The notes: a model not told the origin generated them from the letters alone. Numbered from the stretch's first letter, positions 1-8,975 are shown. The stretch: DNA of 64,000 nucleotides from Deinococcus aquatilis DSM 23025 (GCF_000378445.1 NZ_KB899702.1:62001-126000); one strand, 5' to 3'. Translations and numbers: made by a program.

Positions 1-2
1 CC

Positions 3-125
3 ACCGAGGCCGAGGCGCAGTTGCGAGTCTACGAACAGAACTTTGCTCACACCTACCCCGTGCAGATCGGCAGCGTGCCCGTTCGCCTGACTCCGGCAGA
101 CATCTGGGTCAGGGCAGGAAAATAG
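3..125 (+). CDS. C-terminal end of an unidentified protein (truncated by window edge)
   Basis: An open frame enters from the left edge and stops at TAG (123-125). The 40 visible residues end in DIWVRAGK. No motif identifies the protein. It is called coding because the frame is open with GC-rich third positions typical of its neighbours. No terminator hairpin is evident in the 113 bases before the next gene. Confidence 0.5.
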   Translation, partial: TEAEAQLRVYEQNFAHTYPVQIGSVPVRLTPADIWVRAGK

Positions 126-238
126 CGTCGGCAGGAGGCTGAAAGCAGCAGGGGCGGCGCTTCGGCACATCCGTAAAACAATCAGAACGCCAGCCCTGGC
201 ATCTGCCGGAGCTGGCGTAGGATCAACGGATCAACTGT

Positions 239-472
239 TCAGGGGCCAGAACGAGAAATCTCAGAATTGCCTGCTGGCTGATCGCTGTCGCCCTGCACAT
301 GCTCCTCTATGTACTCATCCGAGGCCTGTGCGCCGGGTTCATTTCTGGCCCCGCGTCCTGCGCCCGCGCCCATCTGCTGTGCTTCGGCGCTGCTCAGGCT
401 TTCGGTGTCTGCATTCATGTCGCCGGTATCTGTATTGTCCTGATCGTCGTCCCTGCCGCTACGGTCGGTCAT
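239..472 (-). CDS. Small acidic, low-complexity hydrophilic protein (77 aa)
   Basis: The product starts MTDRSGRDDD and is rich in Asp, Glu, Gly, Ser and Gln, with no hydrophobic core, Cys or membrane segment, so it is probably disordered. The start was chosen at 472 because an AAGGGAG ribosome-binding site lies 6 bases upstream; a longer frame reaches 529 without such a site. Two other genes here encode similar short disordered acidic proteins (3614-3829, which also begins MTDR, and 46222-46557). The function is unknown. A role as a hydrophilin-like protectant would be inference only. Confidence 0.55.
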   Translation of the reverse strand: MTDRSGRDDDQDNTDTGDMNADTESLSSAEAQQMGAGAGRGARNEPGAQASDEYIEEHVQGDSDQPAGNSEISRSGP

Positions 473-789
473 GGTCGCTCCCTTTTTGCCTCTGGAAGGT
501 GTCCGTGTTGGCCGGTCCAATCGGCACACCCCACTGCGGCTAGAACAGGAGCATACGCGCCGACGGCCGAACTGCTGCCCGGCGTTACGAAAGGCTCAAG
601 CTTGGACTTGGGTCTTCTGAAGAACGTCTGGCGTCTTAATGTATAAGTGTGAATTTTTTCAAAAAAGACACTGGCGTGAGGTGTAGTTCACACCTGGACG
701 TTTTTCTCCTTAATGAACGGTCGTCAGATGGGCTTAATGAGCCGCAAGACGTTGTTTCTCACGGCCCTGCCGTTAAAGTGGTTGAATCC
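473..789. other. Intergenic region between divergent genes
   Basis: This 317-base gap separates the minus-strand acidic protein gene from the plus-strand amidase gene. It is less GC-rich than the flanking genes, especially around 630-670, where TATAAG and T/A-rich runs suggest promoter DNA. I could not fix a convincing -35/-10 pair, and I see no convincing small gene or structured RNA. Confidence 0.4.
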
Positions 790-2703
790 ATGAAGAAGCC
801 TGCCATCTTCCTCTCATTTGCTCTGGCGTGCGGCGGAGCGGCAGCTCAGGGGACCTCCCCGGCTGACCCCTTTTTGCGGCAGGCTCCAGCTCAAGCCTCT
901 CCCACCCTGCGCGGGACTGCCCCTGCCCCGACAGCGGCTCCCAGCGGCAGCCTGAACCTGACCGGGGTACAGAACGCCACCTTCGGCAATCCGCGCACCA
1001 GCAACAATGGCTCGCAGACCCGCGTGGTCTTCGACCTTGCGCCCAGCGTCGCCTACACGCTGATGCCCACCTTTACGGGCCTGAGAATAGATGTGCAGGG
1101 TGCGCGGGTCTTGCCTGCCGTGACCGCCGCCCTGGGCGGCAGCGTCAGCGAGTACCGCGCAGGCGGCGGGCAGGCTACCCTGGTCACTCCGTTTCCACTG
1201 TCGCTGACTGAAGGATGGCGGGCCAGTGAGGCGACCCTGGCAACGGGTGGCCGCGTGCTGATCCTGGAATTCGGTGCAGTGGTGTCGGGCGGGGCTGGCG
1301 AGAGCCTGCGGGCCGCGCTCCGCACCTCTCCGCCTGCGCCCACTTCCTCTACCGCAGAGGCCAACTCTGTGCTGAATGCCCCGCTGGGTCTGAAAGCTGC
1401 GCCCGGAAGTGCCGCGCCTGTGGCCGCTGCCGCTGCGGTCACGTCCACTGCTCCCACCCGCACCACCCAGACGCCGAACCCTGTGACGACACGTCCTGCG
1501 GTGACCAGTCCTGCGGCGACCCGTGCGGCCATTGCCAGCAATCCTGACCAGTTGCCCCCCGGCGACATCGTGCTGCCCAGCAAGCAGTTTCCGCCCGCAC
1601 CCGCGCTGCCCGATACCAATGCGGCCCGCCCCAGCGCCCTCACAGGCCGCGTGACTGGGCAGGTGCAACCCGGTGCCCTCCTGACCGCCCCGCGTATTGG
1701 CAAGAATCCGGGTATGACCCGCGTGGTCCTGGACCTGCCGCCCGGGAGCACCTACCTGATTCAGCCCACCACACTGGGTCTACGTGTAGAACTGACCGGC
1801 CTCAGCGTGGTGCCTCAATATGCCCAGAATGTCAGCCCAGAGGTGCGGACCTGGCGCTTTGAACCCACCGATGCTGGTGTAGACATCACTCTGGTGACGG
1901 CCACGCCGACCACGGCCCGCAGTGGATGGCGGGCGCAACTGCTCTCGCCTGCACCCGGAAGTGACCGCGCACGGCTCGCCATCGACCTCTCGCCCGCGCT
2001 GGCAAACCTGACGCCCCTGCTGCCCAGTGAGCGCCTGGTGGCCGCCGTGCCCCCTGTTGCGGCCACGCGTGGTACCGCCATTCTGGCCCTGAGTGCCAGT
2101 TACGTGCAGCCGCGTGTGGTGCTTGATCCCGGTCACGGTGGGCGCGATCCGGGGGCAGTGGGCAGCATCGTAGAAAAAGAAGTGACGCTGAACGTGGCCT
2201 TACGGGTGCGCGACCTTCTGCGGGCGGCGGGCGTGGACGTGGTCATGACCCGTGACCGTGACCGCGAACTGAACCCGGTGAAAAACGTCGATCTGCAGAT
2301 GCGTGCCCAGCTGGGAAGCCCCGGCACCCAACTGTTTGTCAGCATTCATGTCAATGCGATGGAAGCCAATACCGCCCTACGCGGCTACGGCGTGGAAACA
2401 TGGTGGAATGCCAACCATCCCATGTCCAGCAGCCTAGCAACCATCTTGCAGCGCCAGCTCGTAGAAACCACCGGGGCGTTTTCACGCGGTCTGAAATCCA
2501 ACCAATCGCTGTCTGTGCTCAGAAACAGCCGGATTCCCGCTGCGCTGGTCGAAATCGGCTACACCAGCCACCCGGTAGACGGCCTGAATCTGCAGGACGC
2601 CAACTACCTTGACCGCGTGGCCGTGGGGATCGCGCAGGGCATCCGCGAGGCGCTGACTTCGGGAGTGACGGCGGGCAACGCGGTGGGTGGTGGGGGAAAG
2701 TAG
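790..2703 (+). CDS. N-acetylmuramoyl-L-alanine amidase with two AMIN domains
   Basis: This is an exported peptidoglycan amidase of the Amidase_3 family, which cleaves the bond between N-acetylmuramic acid and the stem peptide. A signal peptide (MKKPAIFLSFALACGGAAAQ) is followed by an AMIN-like domain (about 50-130), a long Ala/Pro/Thr linker, a second AMIN-like domain (about 285-350) and the catalytic domain (about 440-625). The zinc ligands appear to be His449 (DPGHGG), Glu462 (VEKE) and His520 (SIHVNA), with Glu588 (VEIGY) as the catalytic base. The start is at the signal peptide; the frame stays open further upstream but that stretch does not look coding. No strong ribosome-binding site is visible. 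Confidence 0.9.
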   Translation: MKKPAIFLSFALACGGAAAQGTSPADPFLRQAPAQASPTLRGTAPAPTAAPSGSLNLTGVQNATFGNPRTSNNGSQTRVVFDLAPSVAYTLMPTFTGLRIDVQGARVLPAVTAALGGSVSEYRAGGGQATLVTPFPLSLTEGWRASEATLATGGRVLILEFGAVVSGGAGESLRAALRTSPPAPTSSTAEANSVLNAPLGLKAAPGSAAPVAAAAAVTSTAPTRTTQTPNPVTTRPAVTSPAATRAAIASNPDQLPPGDIVLPSKQFPPAPALPDTNAARPSALTGRVTGQVQPGALLTAPRIGKNPGMTRVVLDLPPGSTYLIQPTTLGLRVELTGLSVVPQYAQNVSPEVRTWRFEPTDAGVDITLVTATPTTARSGWRAQLLSPAPGSDRARLAIDLSPALANLTPLLPSERLVAAVPPVAATRGTAILALSASYVQPRVVLDPGHGGRDPGAVGSIVEKEVTLNVALRVRDLLRAAGVDVVMTRDRDRELNPVKNVDLQMRAQLGSPGTQLFVSIHVNAMEANTALRGYGVETWWNANHPMSSSLATILQRQLVETTGAFSRGLKSNQSLSVLRNSRIPAALVEIGYTSHPVDGLNLQDANYLDRVAVGIAQGIREALTSGVTAGNAVGGGGK

Positions 2704-2844
2704 AGAAGTAGTGCATCTGGGCTGACTCTCAGCCGTCAAGTTCGGGGGTCGGAAGGTGGGGGATGCTGGGTCGGTGGAACGCGCCGCCCAGCGTCTTTCT
2801 TGCACCCTTTAACCCGTGACCCTGAGCCGCCGTTCCTGCCACAC

Positions 2845-3603
2845 CTATTTTCCGAAGCTGGGAACCCGGTTGCCGTAAATTGCATGTGCGTCACAGCGGT
2901 CCTTGAGGATGCATACCGGGCACTTGGGCGCTGTCCAGTGGCACACCTTTTGCCCGTGCCGCAACAGATTGACATGTAGCTCGTACAGATGCGGCGCTTC
3001 GGGTGGCAGGAGCGACAGCAGGGCACGGTGCGCCGCCTGCTCCCCCATGCGCGGAATTGCGCCAACGCGGGTGGTGACGCGGTGAACGTGGGTATCGACC
3101 GGAAAGACGGGCCGGGCAAAATTGAAGAGCAGCACCAGTGAAGCCGTCTTGATGCCCACTCCCGGCAGGTTGGTCAGCCATTTCAGGGCGTCGGCCACGG
3201 GCAATTCGGCCAGAAAATCCAGGTCGTAGCCGCCGCGTTCGGCCTTGATGGCGCTGAGGGTGGCCTGAATGCGCGGCGCCTTGCTTTCAGGGTAATTGCT
3301 GCGGCGAATAGCGTGGGCCACGGCGTCCACGGGGGCCGCGATGATCTCGTCCCAGTCGCCCAGCAAGCAGAGTTCCTGGTATGCGGCTTCCTCGTCGGCG
3401 TGCGTGGTTCTCTGGGACAGGATCGTGCTGATCAGCTCGTGCATGGGCGCACGCCGGGGAATCAGGGGACGTTCGCCATACTCTGCCCGCAACAGACCGA
3501 ACATCCACGCCAGGAGTTCAGACCGAACCTCAGCAGGCCGGGTGGCGTTGAGGTTGGGCGGGTCAGAGTCGGGCGTGAGTGGAAACAGAGAGCCGTCGGT
3601 CAT
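2845..3603 (-). CDS. Endonuclease III-like DNA glycosylase (HhH-GPD, Fe-S)
   Basis: This is a base-excision-repair glycosylase/AP lyase of the endonuclease III family. The helix-hairpin-helix reads LPGVGIKTA, with the catalytic Lys at 152 and the conserved Asp at 170 (PVDTHVHRV). The C-terminal 4Fe-4S cluster has canonical spacing, C-x6-C-x2-C-x5-C, at Cys221, 228, 231 and 237. It is 252 residues long with a longer N-terminus than E. coli Nth. A second, more typical endonuclease III lies at 43164-43910. This one has the divergent look of the extra Deinococcus EndoIII paralogues, so its substrate range may differ. The gene ends facing the amidase gene. Confidence 0.85.
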   Translation of the reverse strand: MTDGSLFPLTPDSDPPNLNATRPAEVRSELLAWMFGLLRAEYGERPLIPRRAPMHELISTILSQRTTHADEEAAYQELCLLGDWDEIIAAPVDAVAHAIRRSNYPESKAPRIQATLSAIKAERGGYDLDFLAELPVADALKWLTNLPGVGIKTASLVLLFNFARPVFPVDTHVHRVTTRVGAIPRMGEQAAHRALLSLLPPEAPHLYELHVNLLRHGQKVCHWTAPKCPVCILKDRCDAHAIYGNRVPSFGK

Positions 3604-3613
3604 GCCGGGGCGT

Positions 3614-3829
3614 TCAGCCTTTGGTGGTGTTCAGGCCCGGCTGCACGCCCGTGTCTGCGCCCTCGCCTTCCACCTCGTCGCGCCCACCCTCGGCGGGTTC
3701 TTTGTTGGCAGTTGGGTCGGTATTGGGCGCTTTGCCCCTTTCTTCCGGCGAGATGTCTTTGCTCTGCCCTTCCGCTGGAGAGGTGTTGGCGGGGTCGTAT
3801 CCGGGAACTTGCGGGTCACGGTCGGTCAT
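3614..3829 (-). CDS. Small acidic hydrophilic protein (71 aa)
   Basis: The product begins MTDRDPQVPG and is dominated by Pro, Glu, Asp, Thr and Gly with no hydrophobic segment, so it is probably disordered. The ATG at 3829 is preceded by GAGGCC and a CAGGCT hexamer 6 bases upstream, matching the leaderless layout common in this window. A longer frame reaches 3919 but its N-terminus looks non-coding. The gene ends 10 bases before the endonuclease III-like start, so the two could be co-transcribed. Function unknown. Confidence 0.5.
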   Translation of the reverse strand: MTDRDPQVPGYDPANTSPAEGQSKDISPEERGKAPNTDPTANKEPAEGGRDEVEGEGADTGVQPGLNTTKG

Positions 3830-3951
3830 GGCCTCAGCCTGCGCGGGCCGGTGCAGCTTTGGGCGAGTACGGTGTAAAGACGTATTTATACCCTGGCCCT
3901 GGCTGCCGAGCCGGACCACGACTGGGCCTTGAGCTTTTCGTTATCAAGCAG

Positions 3952-3980
3952 TTTACAAAATAGGTCAACAGATATAGACT
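3952..3980 (+). promoter_or_regulatory. Promoter of the amino-acid binding protein gene
   Basis: TTTACA (3952-3957) and TAGACT (3975-3980) are separated by exactly 17 bases and lie about 70 bases before the start at 4052. They form a good sigma-70-type promoter within a locally AT-rich stretch. Confidence 0.6.
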
Positions 3981-4051
3981 TTGGGGCCGTGCGAGTAAAC
4001 TGCCTGTTCAGTTGCCGCGCCTGAATCCCGACTTCCCTGGAGGAATACCAA

Positions 4052-4816
4052 ATGAAACGCACCCTGATCCTGTCTGCTCTGGCCCTGAGTCTTGCCACTT
4101 CTGCATCAGCCCAGCGCCCCACCACCCTGACTTCCGGCGTGCTGAAAATCGGTATGGAAGGCACCTACGCGCCCTTTACCTTCAAGGATGAAAAGGGCCA
4201 ACTGGTGGGCTTTGACGTGGACATTGCCAAAGCGGTGGCGGCCCGCCTCGGCCTGAAGCCCGAATTTGTGCTGACCGAGTGGAGCGGCATTCTGGCTGGC
4301 CTTCAGGCCCGCAAATACGACGTGATCGTGAATCAGGTGGGCATTACCGCCGAGCGTCAGAAGGCCATCGGGTTCAGTGCGCCTTACGCCTACAGCAGCC
4401 CGCAGATCATCGTCCGCAAGAACGCTGCCACCGCCTTCAAAAATCTGACCGAGCTGAAGGGCAAGCGCGTGGGTGTGGGCCTGGGCAGCAACTTTGAAAA
4501 GCAGCTCCGTGACGCGGGCGGCATCAATGTGGTCACCTACCCCGGCGCACCCGAATACCTCAGCGACCTGATTTCGGGCCGAATCGACGCCGCTTTCAAT
4601 GACCGCCTGCTGGTGGGTTACCTGATCAAAAAAGACGGGCTGCCTGTGAAGGGTGCGGGCGTGATCGGCGCGGCAGAACCCGTGGGCATCGCCTTCCGCA
4701 AGGACAACACCACCCTAAAAACCGCCATTGACCGCGCCCTGTTGCAGATCAAGGCCAACGGCACCTACGCCAACATCAGCCGCCAGTGGTTCGGTCAGGA
4801 TGTCAGCAAGCCCTGA
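4052..4816 (+). CDS. Amino-acid ABC transporter substrate-binding protein
   Basis: This is a periplasmic binding protein of the SBP_bac_3 family (polar amino acids). A signal peptide (MKRTLILSALALSLATSASA) precedes the mature domain. The opening GVLKIGMEGTYAPFTFKDE and the later VGFDVDIAKAVAARLG are hallmark sequences. There is no lipobox Cys, so the protein may be free or only weakly tethered. A GGAGGAA ribosome-binding site precedes the ATG. A terminator follows, then the matching permease gene, so the pair probably works together with an ATPase encoded elsewhere. Confidence 0.88.
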   Translation: MKRTLILSALALSLATSASAQRPTTLTSGVLKIGMEGTYAPFTFKDEKGQLVGFDVDIAKAVAARLGLKPEFVLTEWSGILAGLQARKYDVIVNQVGITAERQKAIGFSAPYAYSSPQIIVRKNAATAFKNLTELKGKRVGVGLGSNFEKQLRDAGGINVVTYPGAPEYLSDLISGRIDAAFNDRLLVGYLIKKDGLPVKGAGVIGAAEPVGIAFRKDNTTLKTAIDRALLQIKANGTYANISRQWFGQDVSKP

Positions 4817-4916
4817 GCGGATTCCGGCCTGAATTCTGTGCGCTGACTGTGTGAACGGGTGCGCCAGTGGTGCTCCGGCAAACGCCCCAGCACCGCTCTG
4901 AATCTCAATGGATCAG

Positions 4917-4949
4917 GTTTGCCCACTCGTCTAGGTGGGCAAACTTTTT
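4917..4949 (+). terminator. Rho-independent terminator after the binding-protein gene
   Basis: Perfect 10-bp stem GTTTGCCCAC (4917-4926) / GTGGGCAAAC (4935-4944), 8-base loop, then TTTTT. It lies between the binding-protein and permease genes and should make binding protein more abundant than permease. Confidence 0.85.
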
Positions 4950-5014
4950 CTGAGCAGTACGGCTGCTGCCCGGTTCTGTTCATGCCAAGATGAACGGCGG
5001 AGACACTGAACGAT

Positions 5015-5680
5015 ATGGACCTTTCTCTTATCCTCAACAGCGCCGTGCAGTCGCTGCCCGTGCTGGTGCAGGGGGCCGGAATTACTCTGGGCTTTGCGCT
5101 GGCCGCGATGGTGCTGGGGCTGCCGCTGGGGTTCGCCGTGGCCCTGACGCGGCTGTCCCGTTTTGCAGTCTTGCGCTGGATCACGGGAATCTACGTGTCG
5201 TTTATTCGCGGGACGCCCCTGCTGGTGCAGATTTTCGTGATTTATTACGGGTTGCCCAGCTTCGGCATCACACTGAATCCGGTGGTGGGCGGCGTGCTGG
5301 CCCTGACCCTGAATGCGGGTGCGTACCTCTCGGAAACCATTCGTGGGGCCATTCAGAGCGTGCCGCGTGGTCAGCGTGAAGCCGCCACCAGTCTGGGCCT
5401 GAACGGGGCACAGACCATGCGCCTGATCGTGCTGCCGCAGGCTCTGCGCGTGGCTGCGCCCAGCCTCGGCAACAGCCTGATCGGCTTGGTCAAGGACACG
5501 TCGCTGGTCAGCGTAATTACGGTGGTCGAGCTGCTCAGAAGCGCCCAACTGGTCATCGCCCGCACCTTCGAGCCGTTTGGCCCCTACCTGATGGCCGCGC
5601 TGCTGTACTGGGTCATGAGTCTGCTGCTGGAAGGCGTGCAGAGAGCAGTAGAGCGGCGGCTGTCGCGGGGCGTGGCCTGA
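5015..5680 (+). CDS. Amino-acid ABC transporter permease (HisM/GlnP type)
   Basis: This 221-residue inner-membrane permease of the His/Glu/Gln family has about five membrane segments. The EAA cytoplasmic loop (REAATSLGLNGAQTMRLIVL, about 120-140) contacts the ATPase. RGTPLLVQIFVIYYGLP (about 67-83) is a family signature. It follows the binding protein at 4052. No ATP-binding subunit is adjacent, so it must use one encoded elsewhere, possibly shared between importers. Confidence 0.88.
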   Translation: MDLSLILNSAVQSLPVLVQGAGITLGFALAAMVLGLPLGFAVALTRLSRFAVLRWITGIYVSFIRGTPLLVQIFVIYYGLPSFGITLNPVVGGVLALTLNAGAYLSETIRGAIQSVPRGQREAATSLGLNGAQTMRLIVLPQALRVAAPSLGNSLIGLVKDTSLVSVITVVELLRSAQLVIARTFEPFGPYLMAALLYWVMSLLLEGVQRAVERRLSRGVA

Positions 5681-5717
5681 GAGAGCGGCAGCAGATAACC
5701 ACAGGTTCAGTCATCAC

Positions 5718-6212
5718 TCACCGTCCCCCCTCATCGGGGGATGTTTTGTCAGCGGTCGCCGGGTCTCCTGGCAACTGATCCAGCGTTCCTTCCACCAATT
5801 CCCCACGCAGCGGCAGGCCATTGAAATCGAGGATAAAAGCCGTCGCGTCCAGCGCCTCTTGTGGAGTCACGGGCGGCAGGTGGCCGTGTAACCCCCCAAT
5901 CAGTGTGTAGATGGCACGTGGCGGCAGGACTTGGTGGGTGGTTCTGAACTCGGCTCCGGCCAGGGCTTCGGCGCTGCCACCCTGCAACTCGTCTCCGTGG
6001 CACATGGCACAGGCAAGACGGTACAGCACGGCCCCGCGCCCGATCTGGGCTGTGATCTGCACTGCGGCAGGGGAGAGGATGGCCGCCCCCTGCTGTGCGC
6101 CAGCCTGCGGTAAGGTCGTGCCCAATAGCACAGCGCTGGCGGGCAAGAGCAAGGAGAGTAATGTCGAAGGCTGGCGCAGGAATCGGCCAGCTAGGGAAGT
6201 CGGAGTGGACAT
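5718..6212 (-). CDS. Exported single-heme c-type cytochrome
   Basis: A signal sequence (LLSLLLPASAVLLGTTLPQAGAQ, to about residue 40) is followed by a small class I-like cytochrome c domain with one CxxCH site, C68-A-M-C71-H72, for covalent heme attachment. The usual distal Met is absent: after residue 70 there is no methionine, and the region where MP is expected reads GGLHGHLPPV. His93, His109 and His111 are the candidate sixth ligands. The start at 6212 has a GAGGAA ribosome-binding site about 8 bases upstream. The gene is divergent from the IclR gene. It probably acts as a periplasmic electron carrier, partner unknown. Confidence 0.75.
   Translation of the reverse strand: MSTPTSLAGRFLRQPSTLLSLLLPASAVLLGTTLPQAGAQQGAAILSPAAVQITAQIGRGAVLYRLACAMCHGDELQGGSAEALAGAEFRTTHQVLPPRAIYTLIGGLHGHLPPVTPQEALDATAFILDFNGLPLRGELVEGTLDQLPGDPATADKTSPDEGGR
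5724..5747 (+). terminator. Terminator of the permease gene, inside the 3' end of the convergent gene
   Basis: Stem TCCCCC (5724-5729) / GGGGGA (5736-5741), followed by TGTTTT. It overlaps the last codons of the convergent cytochrome c gene. Confidence 0.55.
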
Positions 6213-6423
6213 GTTGATTTGTTCCTCACCGCAGCATAAAGCTTCATTCCTTTTTCGATCTTCTCTGTGCGCTCCTTCCACCGCTTGATCTGTCTGAAAG
6301 GAAACTTTGACCCTTCTGGCGTGCCAGTTGATAGACGACACATGAAGCTTCATGACCACGCTGTAACCGTTTGCAGGCCCGCCGGTTGTATACATCCTTG
6401 CCGCGTCTGTGTAGGCTGGACGG

Positions 6424-7128
6424 GTGCTTTCATTGCAAAAGGCCGCGAGCATTCTGGGGGCGTTCAGCGCCGAGCAACCTGAGTGGGGCGTGCGGGCGCT
6501 CGCGCTTCATCTCACGCTGCCCCGCGCCACTGCCCACGCCTACCTTGCGGGCCTGACCGAAGCCGGTTTCCTGCGCCGGACTCCTGCTGGGAAATACCGC
6601 CTGTCCTGGCATCTGGCCGAGATGGGCGGTCAGCTCACGGCGGCCCTGCCCTGGTTTCCCGATGCCCGCAGCCTGATTACCCGGCTGGCGCTGGAGGTTC
6701 GGGCCGTGGCCTTCCTGTGCATTCTGGAGGGAGAGGAGGTGGTGTGCGCCATCCGCGAACGCCATCCCGACGCCGATATAGACCTGCCGCTGGATATTTA
6801 CCTGCCTGCCACGGCCACGGCCAGCGGCAAGATTCTGTATGCCCACGCCGATATTTCCCCCCGCACGTTCAGCGCCTGCACCGACAGCAGCATCACCACG
6901 TTGGATGAATGGCGCACCGAGGTCGCCCGCGTGCGCCGCCGGGGATACGCCTACTCCATAGAAGAATGGATTCCAGATCAATGCACGTTGGGCGTGCCGT
7001 ATCACCACAGTGAGGGCGTGGTGGCGGCCATCGGCGTGCAGATGAGTGCCGAACGCTACCTGCAAGGAGAACGCAGCATCCGCGAACGCGTGCTGAGCAT
7101 CGTGCACGAGGCCGAGGCGCTGGGGTAA
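6424..7128 (+). CDS. IclR-family transcriptional regulator
   Basis: This 234-residue regulator has an N-terminal winged helix-turn-helix (about 1-60, including VRALALHLTLPRATAHAYLAGL and a wing) and a C-terminal GAF-like effector domain (about 70-234, including TATASGKILYA and the late LGVPYHHSEGVVAAIGV). It starts at GTG 6424. The 211-base divergent spacer to the cytochrome c gene contains TTGTATACA, a possible operator or promoter. The target is unknown; the divergent layout makes the cytochrome gene a candidate. The effector is unidentified. Confidence 0.85.
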   Translation: MLSLQKAASILGAFSAEQPEWGVRALALHLTLPRATAHAYLAGLTEAGFLRRTPAGKYRLSWHLAEMGGQLTAALPWFPDARSLITRLALEVRAVAFLCILEGEEVVCAIRERHPDADIDLPLDIYLPATATASGKILYAHADISPRTFSACTDSSITTLDEWRTEVARVRRRGYAYSIEEWIPDQCTLGVPYHHSEGVVAAIGVQMSAERYLQGERSIRERVLSIVHEAEALG

Positions 7129-7197
7129 GAAGGGACTGGGAGAGGAGCCGGGGTTAGCCTTTTTCGTAAGATGCGCTGCCACTGGAGGTTGCCACCG

Positions 7198-7836
7198 ATG
7201 CACAAGATTCAGGCCCGGTTGTTGCTGGCTTTGGCGCTGGCTTCCGGCGTGGCTGGCGCTGCCCCACCGCTGGCCCTGTCTGCCCAAAACGGCGTCACAG
7301 TTCTTAGCGGCACGGTGGCAGGTTGGGCACTGGGCGCACGCGGCCTTGCTTTTTCGGAAAGCAGAGGCCCACTGACACGCGGCAAGGTGGATGCTGGGGG
7401 GGCTTTTCAGATCGCGCTGCCGACTCCGGCTCAGCTGGGGGGCCTGACCCGCAAAGTGGGCGACCTCTACGACGTGGTGGGCTGTGACGATCAACCGTCC
7501 GACTTCGACATTTCGGGCCGAGAGGCTGAGCTGTACTGGCTGCCGCAACTTTCTGTGCAGAAGGCCCGGCCCAACCCCAAAGCTCCCTATGAGCGCGGCG
7601 AGGTATACAACCTGACCGCTGACGGCCAAGATGAACTCCGGCTGCTGTATTCCAGCGCCTATACGACCATTTACGTGAACGTGTCCTGCTCCAGCTTCGG
7701 CTCTGAGCGCAGCGTGGCCTATGACCTGAAGCTGGCTCCCGGCTGGAACATGGTGCTGGATCGCCGGGGCAACAGTACGGATGTTCGCAACGCGCCGAGC
7801 AGCCTACAGACGCGCTGGCTGTACGGCGTGCGGTAA
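7198..7836 (+). CDS. Exported protein of unknown function (212 aa)
   Basis: A signal peptide (MHKIQARLLLALALASGVAGA) is followed by a domain that includes GTVAGWALGARGLAFSES, reminiscent of carboxypeptidase-regulatory-like or beta-sandwich repeats seen in exported Deinococcus proteins. Two cysteines (GCDDQ and VSCSSF) could form a disulfide. The start at 7198 was chosen for GGAGG about 9 bases upstream. Function not recognised. Confidence 0.65.
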   Translation: MHKIQARLLLALALASGVAGAAPPLALSAQNGVTVLSGTVAGWALGARGLAFSESRGPLTRGKVDAGGAFQIALPTPAQLGGLTRKVGDLYDVVGCDDQPSDFDISGREAELYWLPQLSVQKARPNPKAPYERGEVYNLTADGQDELRLLYSSAYTTIYVNVSCSSFGSERSVAYDLKLAPGWNMVLDRRGNSTDVRNAPSSLQTRWLYGVR

Positions 7837-7861
7837 ACGGCCCGGCTTCAGAAAGGGCTGT

Positions 7862-8779
7862 TTAAGAAACTCTGCCCTGTCCTGCCGCCATTCGCACCGC
7901 GTCACGCACGGCGGCGCAGACGGCTTCCTGCACCAGTGCGCCCAGCAGCATCGGGTCGGCAGGTGGGCGGGTGCAGGCACTCAGCACGAAGGCTGCGTCT
8001 CCGTCCCAGTAGGTGTGGCTGGGGTGAATCACGCGGGCCAGCGCGGTCTGGGCAGCGTCGGCCAGGCGGCGGGCGTCGTTTTTGGTGAGGGTGTGTTCGG
8101 TGGCGACTGCCACGAGGGTGGTGTTGGTCACGTCGGCGGGGGCAAAGGCTGACGCGCCCACGCCTGTGCCGGGGCCAGCCAGAATGCCGCCCATTTCGTC
8201 CAGCACGTCTCCAATCGGATTAACAACCGCCAGTGCCGCCACCTGTACGCCGTACCGTTCCAGCATCACGCTGCCGAGGCCGCCCACCGCCGCGTGATCT
8301 GGCCCCCGGTATTTGCCCGCTGTGGCCCCGGTGCCCGCGCCCACCTGCCCGCGCACGACCGGGTCTGCCGAGGCCGCCCGCGCTGCCTGCTCGCCCTCGG
8401 GGTCGCCGGGCCGTGCCCGCGCATCGCCCACGCCGAGGTCATAAATTACGGCGGCGGGCACAATCGGCACCCGCGCCCACGGCGTTTCGTGCCCTACGCC
8501 GCGTTCTTCCAGCACCCGCACCACGCCCGCCGCCGCCGCCAATCCAAAAGCGCTTCCGCCCGTCAGGAGCAGCGCGTGAATCCGCTCCACCTTCTTTTCG
8601 GGGGCCAACAACACGCCTTCCCGCGTGCCCGGACTGGGGCCGAGAAACGACGCCGAAGCCACCGCGCCCGCATCGGGACACAGAATGACCGTGCAACCGG
8701 TTCGGCCCACCGGGTCCGTCCAGTGGCCTACCCGGAAGCCAGAAATGGCGGTGAGGGTGTGGTTGAAAGGTGGATTCAT
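7862..8779 (-). CDS. P1-family (S58) peptidase, DmpA/BapA-like aminopeptidase
   Basis: This 305-residue N-terminal-nucleophile peptidase belongs to the family of D-aminopeptidase DmpA and beta-peptidyl aminopeptidases. Family features include FRVGHWTD near the N-terminus, LLLTGGSAFGLAAAAGVVRVL, GAGTGATAGKYRG, and the cleavage/nucleophile region VTNTTLVAVATE, where precursors autoprocess before a Ser/Thr. There is no signal peptide, so it is cytoplasmic. TACACT lies 6 bases before the ATG with no Shine-Dalgarno, so the mRNA is probably leaderless. The natural substrate is unknown. Confidence 0.85.
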   Translation of the reverse strand: MNPPFNHTLTAISGFRVGHWTDPVGRTGCTVILCPDAGAVASASFLGPSPGTREGVLLAPEKKVERIHALLLTGGSAFGLAAAAGVVRVLEERGVGHETPWARVPIVPAAVIYDLGVGDARARPGDPEGEQAARAASADPVVRGQVGAGTGATAGKYRGPDHAAVGGLGSVMLERYGVQVAALAVVNPIGDVLDEMGGILAGPGTGVGASAFAPADVTNTTLVAVATEHTLTKNDARRLADAAQTALARVIHPSHTYWDGDAAFVLSACTRPPADPMLLGALVQEAVCAAVRDAVRMAAGQGRVS

Positions 8780-8975
8780 AGGGAAAGTGTAGGGTCATCG
8801 CTGCGCTCGCTCACCCCTGTCTTGCCGATCACCGCAAGACGAGGTGAAATCTAGCGCTACCTCACAACGTCTTCCACTTCAAAAGGACGATTCTGCCGGG
8901 CCTGAAGGCGGTGGAATCAGTCCACCCAAAGGAAAAAGCCCACGCGGGGCCTTTCCAACAGAACAGGAGATCAAC

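Noticed and set aside
473..789. Radiation/desiccation response motif (17-bp palindrome) near promoters
   Set aside because: I looked for a TTATG...CATAA type palindrome in this and other promoter regions and found none convincing.
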